A DNA stretch of 64,000 nucleotides from positions 62,001-126,000 of the forward strand of contig CAVRGW010000005.1 in NCBI GenBank assembly GCA_963720885.1. Direction: 5' to 3'. Source of the DNA: DATLLN01 sp963720885 (GTDB taxonomy: Bacteria > Actinomycetota > Thermoleophilia > Gaiellales > JAICJC01). Below, in pieces: positions 1 through 8,059 of this stretch (position 1 is the first letter of the stretch; every line of letters starts with the position of its first letter). The position numbers and the translations under genes were made by a program. The notes beneath the pieces are model-generated. The model saw only the letters and a list, made by a program, of their open reading frames with translations. It had not been told where the DNA came from and ran no database searches.

Positions 1-2
1 TG

Positions 3-647
3 GTCGGTCTTGCCGGCCCCAACGGCGCCGGCAAGACAACGCTGCTGCGGGCGATCGTCGGCATGCTGCCGGTCGCATCGGGCACGATCGAGCTGGGCGG
101 CACCGCGAGCTACATGCCGCAGCTCGGGCCCGGCGCATGGGACTTCCCGCTGGATGCGCTCGAAGTCGCCCTGCAGGGTTCGTACCGGCGCGCCGGATGG
201 CTGCGCCGTCCGTCGCGGACGGAGCGCGGCCGGGCGATGGACGCGCTCGCCGGGGTCGGCATGGACGGCCTCGCCCGCCGCCAGGTCGGCGAGCTCTCGG
301 GCGGACAGCGCCAGCGGGTGCTGCTCGCCCGTGCGCTGATGCAGGACGCGAGCCTGGTGCTGCTGGACGAGCCGCTGTCCGGCGCCGACGCGGCGACCGA
401 GGCTCTGTTCGCCGAGACCCTCGACCGGCTGCGCGAGCAGGGGCGCAGCGCGATCATCTCCACGCACGACCTGTCGTGGACGGCGGAGCGCTGCGACCTG
501 CTCTGTCTGCTGGCCGGGCGCGTCTGCGCGTTCGGCCCGCCGCGGGAGACGCTCAACCCGGAGTGTCTGGCCGCCGCCTACGGGGCATCGGTGCTCGACG
601 TCGGCGGCGTCCGCATCCTCGCGCCCGAGGGGCACCACGAGCACTGA
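3..647 (+). CDS. Metal ABC transporter ATP-binding protein (5' end cut by window)
   Basis: This is the ATPase of a zinc/manganese-type ABC importer. The reading frame is open from base 3, so the true start lies outside the window. A Walker A motif (GPNGAGKTT) sits at the very edge, followed by the signature LSGGQRQRV and Walker B LLLDEPLSGAD, with the switch histidine in STHDLSW. The stop TGA overlaps the ATG of the permease by one base, so the two are translationally coupled. The substrate-binding protein expected with this family is not visible here. Assignment to the metal (Znu/Mnt) subfamily rests mainly on the partner permease. Confidence 0.9.
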   Translation, partial: VGLAGPNGAGKTTLLRAIVGMLPVASGTIELGGTASYMPQLGPGAWDFPLDALEVALQGSYRRAGWLRRPSRTERGRAMDALAGVGMDGLARRQVGELSGGQRQRVLLARALMQDASLVLLDEPLSGADAATEALFAETLDRLREQGRSAIISTHDLSWTAERCDLLCLLAGRVCAFGPPRETLNPECLAAAYGASVLDVGGVRILAPEGHHEH

Positions 648-1505
648 TGCACTACCTGACCGACCCGCTCCAGTTCGAGTTCATGCAGCGCGCCCTGGTC
701 GCCGTGCTGCTGACCGGCGTCGCCTCGGGCGTGCTCGGCAGCTACGTGGTGCTGCGCGGCCTCGCCTTCATCGGCGACGCCCTGACGCACGCCGTGTTCC
801 CGGGCATCGTGATCGCCTTCGCCGCCGGCCGCAGCATCCTGCTGGGTGCGTTGATCGTGGGTCTGATCACGGCGCTGGGGATCGCGGTGATCAGCCGCGG
901 CCGCCGTGTCTCGGAGGACACCGCCATCGGCATCCTGTTCGCCGGCATGTTCGCGCTGGGTGTCGTCCTGGTGTCGAGCCTGGCGACGTATCAGAAGGAC
1001 GTGGCCGAGCTGCTGTTCGGCAACATCCTCGGTGTCAGCGCGTCCGACCTGGCGATGGCCGGCGGCGGCGACGCTGGTGGTGGTCGGCGCCGTCTTCCTG
1101 TTCAACAAGGAGTTCTCGCTGATCGCGTTCGACCGCGAGATGGCGCAGGCCATGCGCTACCCGGTGTTCGTGCTCGACCTCGTCCTGCTGGCGCTGATCA
1201 CGTTGGCGATCGTCGTCTCGTTGCGCGCCATCGGCAACATCCTGGTGCTGGCCATGCTGGTCACGCCCGCGGCGACGGCGCGGCTGCTCACGAACCGGCT
1301 GGTGGTGATGCAGGTGACGGCCGCCGCGCTGGGCGCGATCGAGGGAGTGGTGGGGCTGTACATCTCGTTCTGGTGGGCCGTCGCCTCCGGCGGCGCCATC
1401 GTGCTGACGTCGACGGCGGTGTTCTTCGCGGTGTTCATCGCCGTCGAGGCGCGCCGCCTGCGGCCGGCCGGCCGGACCCGCCCGTCTGGCATGATGGCGC
1501 GGTGA
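647..1505 (+). CDS. Metal ABC transporter permease (ZnuB/MntB family), one frameshift
   Basis: Integral membrane permease of the ABC-3 family that imports zinc, manganese or iron with the ATPase upstream. The N-terminal half reads in one frame, with the family pattern VVLRGLAFIGDALTHAVFPG near residue 30. The C-terminal half (FNKEFSLIAFDREMAQAMRY onward) continues in another frame. The switch lies at about 1060-1075, in a run of GGC triplets, and one surplus base explains it. Both halves are otherwise fully conserved, so a sequence error is more likely than gene decay. The start ATG overlaps the previous stop, and the stop TGA overlaps the GTG of the next gene. Confidence 0.85.
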
Positions 1506-2713
1506 TCGAGTCGCACATCGTCCGCCGCTCGACCGTGCTCCTGGCGGCGACCCTGACGTGCCTCTCCGGGATGCTGCAGCTGGTCGTCGCGGTGGCGACG
1601 ATCACGCTCGTCCTGGTCACCGGCATCGAGTCGATACTCGGGCTGGGCCCGGCGGTGTTCCTGGCGTCCGGGGCGCTGGCCGCGCTTCCCGCCGGCAGGG
1701 CGATGGACCGCCGCGGACGGGTGCCGGTGCTGGCCGCCGGCTGCCTGTGCGGCGTGGCCGGCTGCGTGCTGGCGGCGGCCGGCTCGGCCGCCGACACATG
1801 GCTGCTGGTGATCCCCGGATTCATGCTGATCGGCGTCTCCAGCGGCACCGTGCTGCTGGCACGCGTCGCGGCGGCCGACCTGTACCCGCCCGCCAAGCGC
1901 GGCCGCGGCATATCGCTGGTGTTGTTCGGCTCGCTGTTCGGCGCGGCGCTCGGCCCGCTGGTGTTCCGGCCGCTGCTGGAGGGCAAGACGCTCGACTCCG
2001 AGTCGCTGGTCATCCCGTACCTGGCGGCCGGCGCAATCATGGTGGTGGGTACGCTGATCGTGCTCCAGGTCAAGCCCGACCCGAGCGTGTTCGCCGAGCG
2101 CCACCACGGTGACGCACTGCGCACGGAGCCCGCGCCGCTGGCCGAGATCCTGCGCCGTCCGGGGGCGATCGTCGCGGTGGTGGCCGCCGTGGCCAGCTTC
2201 GCGGTGATGGTCTCGGTGATGAACCTCAGCGGCTACGTCGTGATCGGCAACGGCCACCCGCAGGCCGACGTCTTCACCGTGATCAGCGCCCACATCGTCG
2301 GCATGTATGCGCTGGTGCTGGTCGTCGGCCGGTTCGTGGACGACATGGGCCGGCGCCCGGCGCTGATCGGCGGCCTGCTGGTCGAGGCGGTGTCCGCCGC
2401 CGGGATCGGCTGGGCGCACAGCGTTGCCGCGTCGTGCATCTGCCTGTTCGGTCTGGGGATCGGCTGGAACGTCGCGTTCGTGGCGGCGGCCGCCGAGCTG
2501 ACCGACATCGCGCTGCCCGCCGAGCGCGGCAAGCTGCTCGGCTTCACCGACCTGGCCTCGGGCCTGACCGGCGCCGGGTTCGCGCTGGCCGGCGGCGTCA
2601 TCTATTCGCAGATGGGCGCCGTCGCCCTCGGCGTCGGGGCGATGCTGATCGCGGCGGTGCCCGCCGCCTGGTTCACGGTGACGGCTGTCCGCCGCCCGCT
2701 TCCGGCGTCCTAG
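1502..2713 (+). CDS. MFS transporter
   Basis: A 403-residue Major Facilitator Superfamily protein with about twelve hydrophobic segments. Typical loop motifs are present: GRAMDRRGRVPVLAAG after helix 2 and the equivalent VVGRFVDDMGRRPALIG in the second half. GTG at 1502 is the start because it overlaps the preceding stop (GTGA); a CATGAT -10-like hexamer also lies 6 bases upstream. The substrate cannot be told from sequence. The gene ends 4 bases into the convergent aldehyde dehydrogenase. Confidence 0.88.
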   Translation: MIESHIVRRSTVLLAATLTCLSGMLQLVVAVATITLVLVTGIESILGLGPAVFLASGALAALPAGRAMDRRGRVPVLAAGCLCGVAGCVLAAAGSAADTWLLVIPGFMLIGVSSGTVLLARVAAADLYPPAKRGRGISLVLFGSLFGAALGPLVFRPLLEGKTLDSESLVIPYLAAGAIMVVGTLIVLQVKPDPSVFAERHHGDALRTEPAPLAEILRRPGAIVAVVAAVASFAVMVSVMNLSGYVVIGNGHPQADVFTVISAHIVGMYALVLVVGRFVDDMGRRPALIGGLLVEAVSAAGIGWAHSVAASCICLFGLGIGWNVAFVAAAAELTDIALPAERGKLLGFTDLASGLTGAGFALAGGVIYSQMGAVALGVGAMLIAAVPAAWFTVTAVRRPLPAS

Positions 2714-4221
2714 ACGTCGAAGTGGATGCCCTGGGCGAGCGGCAGGTCGGTCGAGTAGTTGACCGTCGCCGTCTGCCGGCGCATGTACGCCTTCCACGCG
2801 TCCGAGCCAGATTCGCGGCCGCCGCCCGTCTCCTTCTCGCCGCCGAACGCGCCGCCGATCTCGGCGCCGCTGGGGCCGATGTTGACGTTGGCGATGCCGC
2901 AGTCCGACCCGGCGGCCGACAGGAACCGCTCGCTCTCCCGGAGGTCGCCCGTGAAGATGCACGACGACAGCCCCTGGGGCACGTCGTTGTGGAGCGCGAT
3001 CGCCTCGTCCATGTCGCCGTAGGTGAGCGCGTACAGCAGCGGCGCGAACGTCTCCTCGCGCACGACGTCGGTCTGCTCGGGCATCCGCACGATCGCCGGG
3101 CGGACGTAGCGGGCGTCGGGCCAGCGGTCGTCGAGGACGCGCTCGCCGCCGATCACCGTGCCGCCGTCCGAGCGCGCGCGGTCGAGCGCGGCCTGCATGT
3201 CGTCGAATGCGGACGTCGAGATCAGCGGCCCGCACAGCGTGCCCGGCTCGCGCGGATCGTCGACCTTGACGCTGGCGTACGCCCGCTCCAGCCGCTCGAG
3301 CAGGCCGTCGGCGACGTCCTCGTGGACGATCAGCCGGCGCAGGCTGGTGCAGCGCTGGCCCGCGGTGCCGACCGCCGAGAAGACGATGGCACGCACGGCC
3401 AGGTCGAGGTCGGCCGTCGGCGTGACGATCATGGCGTTGTTGCCGCCCAGCTCCAGCAGGGAGCGGCCGAGGCGCGACGCGACGCGCGGGGCGAGGTTCT
3501 GGCCCATCGCGGTCGAACCGGTCGCCGACACCAGCGGCACGCGCGGGTCGTCGACCAGCACGCGGCCGGCGCTGCCGATCAGCACCTCGAGCAGGCCGTC
3601 CGGCGCATCGCCGAAGCGCTCGGCGGCGCGCAGCAGCAGCGAGCGGCAGGCGAGCGCCGTCAGGGGCGTCCGCGAGGACGGCTTCCACAGCACGGGGTCG
3701 CCGCAGACGAACGCCAGCGCGGAGTTCCAGCTCCAGACAGCGACCGGGAAGTTGAACGCGGTGATCACGCCGATCGGCCCCAGCGGGTGCCACGACTCGG
3801 CCATCCGGTGGCCCGGGCGCTCGGACGCGATGGTCAGGCCGTACAGCTGGCGGGAAAGGCCGACCGCGAAGTCGCAGATGTCGATCATCTCCTGCACCTC
3901 GCCCAGGCCCTCCTGGGTGATCTTGCCGGCCTCGAGCGTGACCAGCGCTCCCAGCGTCTCCTTCTCCCGGCGCAGCTCCTCGCCGAGCAGGCGCACAAGC
4001 TCGCCGCGCCTCGGCGCCGGCACGTCGCGCCAGGCGTGGAAGCACTCGACCGAGCGGGCGATCGCCGCCTCGGCCTCGGCGTCGGTGGTGCTGTGGATCT
4101 GGGCGATCGGCTCGCCGGTGATCGGCGAGCGAACCTCGAGGTCGCCGCCCTCGTGCTCGATGCCGAGGCGGGAGAAGAGCTCGGCCGGATCCTGCGTCTG
4201 GGTGCTGGTCGTCGTAGTCAT
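2710..4221 (-). CDS. Aldehyde dehydrogenase, ALDH7 (antiquitin-like) family
   Basis: NAD-dependent oxidation of an aldehyde to a carboxylate; ALDH7 enzymes act on alpha-aminoadipic semialdehyde/piperideine-6-carboxylate and related substrates. The 503-residue protein has the ALDH7-type general base motif ELGGNNAMIV and the catalytic cysteine in GQRCTSLRR near residue 290. PWNF-type positions are replaced by TAFNFPVAVW. Its ATG overlaps the stop of the upstream GNAT gene (ATGA), so decarboxylase, GNAT and ALDH form one coupled unit. An amine-to-acid route is suggested, but the substrate is inference. Confidence 0.9.
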   Translation of the reverse strand: MTTTTSTQTQDPAELFSRLGIEHEGGDLEVRSPITGEPIAQIHSTTDAEAEAAIARSVECFHAWRDVPAPRRGELVRLLGEELRREKETLGALVTLEAGKITQEGLGEVQEMIDICDFAVGLSRQLYGLTIASERPGHRMAESWHPLGPIGVITAFNFPVAVWSWNSALAFVCGDPVLWKPSSRTPLTALACRSLLLRAAERFGDAPDGLLEVLIGSAGRVLVDDPRVPLVSATGSTAMGQNLAPRVASRLGRSLLELGGNNAMIVTPTADLDLAVRAIVFSAVGTAGQRCTSLRRLIVHEDVADGLLERLERAYASVKVDDPREPGTLCGPLISTSAFDDMQAALDRARSDGGTVIGGERVLDDRWPDARYVRPAIVRMPEQTDVVREETFAPLLYALTYGDMDEAIALHNDVPQGLSSCIFTGDLRESERFLSAAGSDCGIANVNIGPSGAEIGGAFGGEKETGGGRESGSDAWKAYMRRQTATVNYSTDLPLAQGIHFDV

Positions 4222-4682
4222 GAGGCTGAGTCTAGATCGCGGACGAACACCATCGCCGGGTTCTCGGCATCCCACAGCTCGGGCAGGTCGAGCAGGGGCA
4301 CGAAGCCGGTCGCCTGGTAGAACGCACGCGTCCGGGCGTAGTGCTCGTCGTCGCTGCGGTCGGAGAGCGTCCGCACCGTCAGGTGGCGGACGCCGGCCCC
4401 GGCCAGCTCGCGGGCCAGCGCCTCGACCAGGTCCCGCCCCTGGCCCTGCCGCTGCGCACCTCGGGCGACCGCCAGCCAGGTCAACTCCGCGGCCTGCGGA
4501 TAGTGCAGGCGATGGGTGACGAAGCCGACGACGGCGCCATCCGCCTCGGCGACGAAGCCGCGCTGACTGCGCACGGCGGCGGCGCACTCGGCGATGCCCT
4601 CGTCCAGGCCGAACCACTCGGGCAGCCCGGCGATGATCGCGTCGCATGCCTGGGCGTCGTCCGCGGCGAGCGGCCGGATCAT
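4218..4682 (-). CDS. GNAT family N-acetyltransferase
   Basis: A 154-residue Gcn5-related acetyltransferase. The acetyl-CoA binding loop is seen as ARGAQRQGQGRDLVEAL, a Q/RxxGxG/A-type motif, followed by FYQATGFVPL near the C-terminus. The start ATG at 4682 overlaps the stop of the upstream decarboxylase, and its own stop overlaps the next ATG, so it is the middle gene of a coupled trio. A longer frame upstream is only a shadow of the decarboxylase. The substrate may be an amine made by the decarboxylase, but nothing in the sequence proves this. Confidence 0.85.
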   Translation of the reverse strand: MIRPLAADDAQACDAIIAGLPEWFGLDEGIAECAAAVRSQRGFVAEADGAVVGFVTHRLHYPQAAELTWLAVARGAQRQGQGRDLVEALARELAGAGVRHLTVRTLSDRSDDEHYARTRAFYQATGFVPLLDLPELWDAENPAMVFVRDLDSAS

Positions 4683-6163
4683 GCCGGGCGCAGCTCGGCG
4701 TCCAGTGCGGCGCCCAGCTCGGATGCCGCGTCCAGCATGCGGTCGATGTCGTCGGCCTCGGTGCGGAAGCTGGCGATACACGCTCGCAGGACGTAGGTCC
4801 CGTTCAGCTCCGCGTTCGTCGGGAATGCCCGGCCGTCCATCCGCAGCGCCGTCATCAGCCGTTCGTTGAGCGCGTTCAGGTAGGGCTCACGCTCCGGCCC
4901 CTCGGGCAGGTCGGGCGGGACGTAGCGGAAACAGGCGATCGCGAGACACACCTCGCCGGCCGGCTCGAAATCGGGGCGGCGGGCGGCTTCGGCCTGCAGG
5001 TAGCGTGCCAGCTCCACATCGTGGCTGATCCGCCGGCCGTAGGCGTCCAGCCCGTGGGCGGCCAGCGACATCCAGACCTTGAGCGCCATGAACGACCTCG
5101 ACCACTGCGGCCCCAGCGCGCCGATGTTGGTGCCCATCCCCGACAGCGCGGCGTCCTCGCGGACGTATGCCGCCTCGACGCCGAAGCTGTGTTCGAGCAC
5201 GGCGACGTCGCGGACGAGCAGGCAGGCGCTGGACTGCGGCGTGTACAGCCACTTGTGCGGGTCGAACGAGATCGAGTGTGCGCGCTCGATGCCGGCCAGC
5301 AGCGGCGCCAGGTCGGGAGCGAACGCAGCCGCGCCGCCATAGGCCGCGTCGACGTGCAGCCACAGGCCGTGTCGCTCCGCCACATCGGCGATCTCCGCAA
5401 GCGGGTCGATCGCGCCGGTGCCCGTGGTGCCCGCGCTGGCGACGATGGCGAACGGCACCGCGCCGTCCGCCAGATCCGCTGCGATCGCATCTTCGAGCGC
5501 ATCGACGCGCATCCGCAGCCGCTCGTCGGTCGCGATTGCGCGCACCGCCGACTCACCGATGCCCAGCAGGTCGGCCGCCTCGACGTTGGTCGCGTGGGCC
5601 TCCGTCGACGCGTACATCGTCATCCGCGCGCCGCCCAGCCCGTCGCGGCGCACCGACCCGGGAGCGCCCGCGTCGCGTGCGGCCTTCAGAGCGGTGAAGT
5701 TGGACGTCGCTCCGCCTGTGGTCATCAGTCCTCCCGAGCCCTCGGGGAGCCCGAACCGCCGGGCGAACATCCGCATCAGATGGAGCTCCAGCTCGCTGGC
5801 CGCCGGTGAGAGCACCCAGCCGCCGCAGTTGGGGTTGAGGCCGGCTGCCAGCAGATCGGCCGCGGCGCCGGGCACCGTGCCGCCGCCCGAGATGTACGCC
5901 ATGAAGCCGGGATGGCCTGGGTAGCTGGAGTGCTCGAAGACCAGCCCGCGCAGCAGCTCGACGATCTGCTCGTCGGGCAACGGCTGCTCGGGAAGCGGCC
6001 ACGCCATGGCGCGCGAGACCGCGTCCGCCGGCTCGCCGCGGGCGGCCGGCAGCGAGGGCAGCTGCTCGAGCAGCTCGATCCACAGGTCGAGCATCCGACC
6101 GGTGAACTCTCGTGCGCGGGCGGGCGCCCAGTCGAGGTCGGGGACGGGAGCGGGGCGGTCCAC
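4679..6163 (-). CDS. PLP-dependent group II decarboxylase (aromatic-L-amino-acid decarboxylase-like)
   Basis: A 494-residue fold-type I PLP enzyme that removes the carboxyl group of an amino acid to give an amine. The PLP lysine is in SFDPHKWLYTPQ near residue 303, and the upstream DAAYGGAAAF carries the cofactor-contacting aspartate. Length and motif order fit the AADC/DDC group better than glutamate decarboxylase. The GTG at 6163 has no ribosome binding site but has TAGGCT 8 bases upstream, which fits a leaderless mRNA. It heads the decarboxylase-GNAT-ALDH unit. The real substrate (aromatic, lysine or other) is unknown. Confidence 0.88.
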   Translation of the reverse strand: MDRPAPVPDLDWAPARAREFTGRMLDLWIELLEQLPSLPAARGEPADAVSRAMAWPLPEQPLPDEQIVELLRGLVFEHSSYPGHPGFMAYISGGGTVPGAAADLLAAGLNPNCGGWVLSPAASELELHLMRMFARRFGLPEGSGGLMTTGGATSNFTALKAARDAGAPGSVRRDGLGGARMTMYASTEAHATNVEAADLLGIGESAVRAIATDERLRMRVDALEDAIAADLADGAVPFAIVASAGTTGTGAIDPLAEIADVAERHGLWLHVDAAYGGAAAFAPDLAPLLAGIERAHSISFDPHKWLYTPQSSACLLVRDVAVLEHSFGVEAAYVREDAALSGMGTNIGALGPQWSRSFMALKVWMSLAAHGLDAYGRRISHDVELARYLQAEAARRPDFEPAGEVCLAIACFRYVPPDLPEGPEREPYLNALNERLMTALRMDGRAFPTNAELNGTYVLRACIASFRTEADDIDRMLDAASELGAALDAELRPA

Positions 6164-6194
6164 GGGCGACCAGCCTACTCATATGCTCCCGCTC
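6164..6194. promoter_or_regulatory. Divergent leaderless promoter pair
   Basis: Two back-to-back -10 elements fill this 31-base gap: TAGGCT on the minus strand (6172-6177), 8 bases before the decarboxylase GTG, and TATGCT on the plus strand (6182-6187), 7 bases before the epimerase GTG. The elements are only 4 bases apart, so RNA polymerase could hardly occupy both at once. That competition is inference. Confidence 0.55.
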
Positions 6195-7058
6195 GTGCGA
6201 CTGCTGATCACCGGAGGCAGCGGGTACCTGGGCGGCGAGCTGGTGCGGCGCGCGTCGGCGGGCGGATGGCACGCCACCGGGACACGGTTCGCGTCACCGG
6301 GCGACGGCCCGGCGCTCGACGTGCGCGACGCCGCCGCGGTCGAGCGGCTGGTCGGCGAGATCCGGCCGGCCGCCATCGTGCACACCGCCTACCTGCAGTC
6401 CGGCCCGGACATGGCGGACGTCAACGTCGCCGGGTCGGCCAACGTCGCCCGGGCGGCCGCCGCGGCAGGCGCGCGGCTGGTGCATCTCTCGACCGACTTC
6501 GTGTTCGACGGCGAGAAGGACGGCGCGTACCGCGAGGACGACGAGCCGGCGCCGGTGACGTCGTACGGCGAGTCGAAGCTGGCGGCCGAGCGGGCGGTTG
6601 CGGCGGAGCACCCGGCCGCCCTGCTCGTGCGCACGTCGCTGCTGTACGCCGGCCCGCAGCCCGGGCCACATGAGCAGCTGGTCGCCGACGCCATCGCCGG
6701 TACCGCCGATGTCGGATTCTTCACGGACGAGCTGCGGTGCCCGATCGCGGTCGGGGATCTCGTCGCCGCGCTGCTCGAGCTACTGGATAGCGATCTGCGC
6801 GGGCCGCTGCACGTCGCCGGGGCGGAGACCGTCAGCCGGTACCGGTTTGCCGAGCTGGTGGCCGGCGCCGCAGGGCTCGACCGCGAGCGGCTGCGGCCCG
6901 CTCTCAGCGCCGACCTGCCCGTGCGGCGGCCGCGTAACTGCGCGCTCGACTGCTCGCGCGCGGCGGCCGTGCTGGCGACCCGGCTGCGCGGCCCGTCCGA
7001 GGTGCTCGGAGCGGCCGACCGGCCGATCTACACTCGGAGCCAATGGCGACGGCCGTAA
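6195..7058 (+). CDS. NAD(P)-dependent sugar epimerase/reductase (RmlD-like)
   Basis: A short-chain dehydrogenase of the extended type resembling dTDP-4-dehydrorhamnose reductase. The N-terminal Rossmann loop is TGGSGYLGGEL, HLSTDFVFDG gives the catalytic S/T region, and the YGESK motif carries the catalytic tyrosine and lysine. GTG 6195 is chosen because TATGCT lies 7 bases upstream; an ATG at 6183 would add four residues and cannot be excluded. The last 16 bases overlap ctaA. No other rhamnose genes are nearby, so the substrate is open. Confidence 0.82.
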   Translation: MRLLITGGSGYLGGELVRRASAGGWHATGTRFASPGDGPALDVRDAAAVERLVGEIRPAAIVHTAYLQSGPDMADVNVAGSANVARAAAAAGARLVHLSTDFVFDGEKDGAYREDDEPAPVTSYGESKLAAERAVAAEHPAALLVRTSLLYAGPQPGPHEQLVADAIAGTADVGFFTDELRCPIAVGDLVAALLELLDSDLRGPLHVAGAETVSRYRFAELVAGAAGLDRERLRPALSADLPVRRPRNCALDCSRAAAVLATRLRGPSEVLGAADRPIYTRSQWRRP

Positions 7059-7960
7059 GCTCGCTGGCGCGGATCCGCTCGGCGGCGGTGTCCGCACGCG
7101 GTTTCCAGACCGCCGCACTGGTCACGCTGGCGCTGCTCTGGCTGGTGGTGACCACCGGCGGCCTGGTGCGGCTGACCGCCTCGGGGCTCGGCTGCCCGCA
7201 CTGGCCGACCTGCGAGGCGAACCACCTGGTGCCGTCCGCGTCGTACCACGCCGTCATCGAGTTCACGAACCGGGTGATCTCCGGCGTCGCGATGCTCGCC
7301 TCGGTGGCCACGGCGATCATGGCCTACCGCGTGCCGGGACTGAACCGCGGCGTCGCGCGGGCGGCGGCCCTGGCCGCCGCGGGGACAGTCGCGCAGGTGC
7401 CGCTGGGCGCGCTGACCGTCGCGTTCGACCTGCACCCGCTGCTGGTGATGAGCCACTTCCTGCTGGCCATGGCGGTGGTCGCGGCTTCGACCTGGGTCAC
7501 CGTCCGCGCGTGGCGGCTGGCGCACGGCGGCGAGCCGCGGCCGCTGGACGTGCCGCGCGTCGGCGTTGCCGCGTGGACGGCGGTCGCGGCCTGCCTGGTG
7601 CTGGTCACCACCGGCGCGTTCGTCACCGCCGCGGGGCCGCACGCCGGCAGCACGGACAAGCCGATCGAGCGGCTCGGCGACTTCTACGACGCCGCCTGGG
7701 TTCACGTGCGCGCCGCGGTGATCTTCTCGATGCTGTTCGTGATCGTCGCCGTCTGGCTGTGGCGCAAGGCGCGCGGGTCGGTGCCGCAGCGGCTGTCCGT
7801 CGCGGGCGTCGTGCTCACGCTGTGCCAGCTCGCGGTCGGCGAGTACCAGTATCGCAACGGTCTGCCGTGGGGCGTGATCGCCGTGCACGTTGCCATCGCG
7901 GCGACGCTCGTGGTCACGGTCGTCACCGTTGCGGCGCTCGTACGCGATTCTGCAGACTGA
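7043..7960 (+). CDS. ctaA: Heme A synthase (COX15/CtaA family)
   Basis: Membrane enzyme that oxidises heme O to heme A for cytochrome aa3-type oxidases. The 305-residue protein has about eight membrane helices, the paired cysteines of the first loop (GCPHWPTC), the histidine in HAVIEFTNRVISG, and the second-half heme histidines in LHPLLVMSHFLLA and WVHVRAAVIF. It starts inside the end of the epimerase gene. A TACACT hexamer lies 8 bases upstream of the ATG, so it may also be transcribed on its own. Cytochrome oxidase genes are not in this window. Confidence 0.92.
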   Translation: MATAVSSLARIRSAAVSARGFQTAALVTLALLWLVVTTGGLVRLTASGLGCPHWPTCEANHLVPSASYHAVIEFTNRVISGVAMLASVATAIMAYRVPGLNRGVARAAALAAAGTVAQVPLGALTVAFDLHPLLVMSHFLLAMAVVAASTWVTVRAWRLAHGGEPRPLDVPRVGVAAWTAVAACLVLVTTGAFVTAAGPHAGSTDKPIERLGDFYDAAWVHVRAAVIFSMLFVIVAVWLWRKARGSVPQRLSVAGVVLTLCQLAVGEYQYRNGLPWGVIAVHVAIAATLVVTVVTVAALVRDSAD

Positions 7961-8059
7961 GATCCCCCGTCCGGGGGTGGGCTCATTGGCGCCGCGAGCG
8001 GACACTGAGATTGGCGCATCGACCCCAATGCGCCGTCCCACCTCTCTTACGGAGGACAT

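Noticed and set aside
1157..4045. 962-codon open frame on the minus strand
   Set aside because: It runs through the frames of the permease, the MFS gene and part of the ALDH gene. It is Arg/Gly/Ala/Pro-rich without motifs until it merges with the ALDH shadow; a product of high GC.
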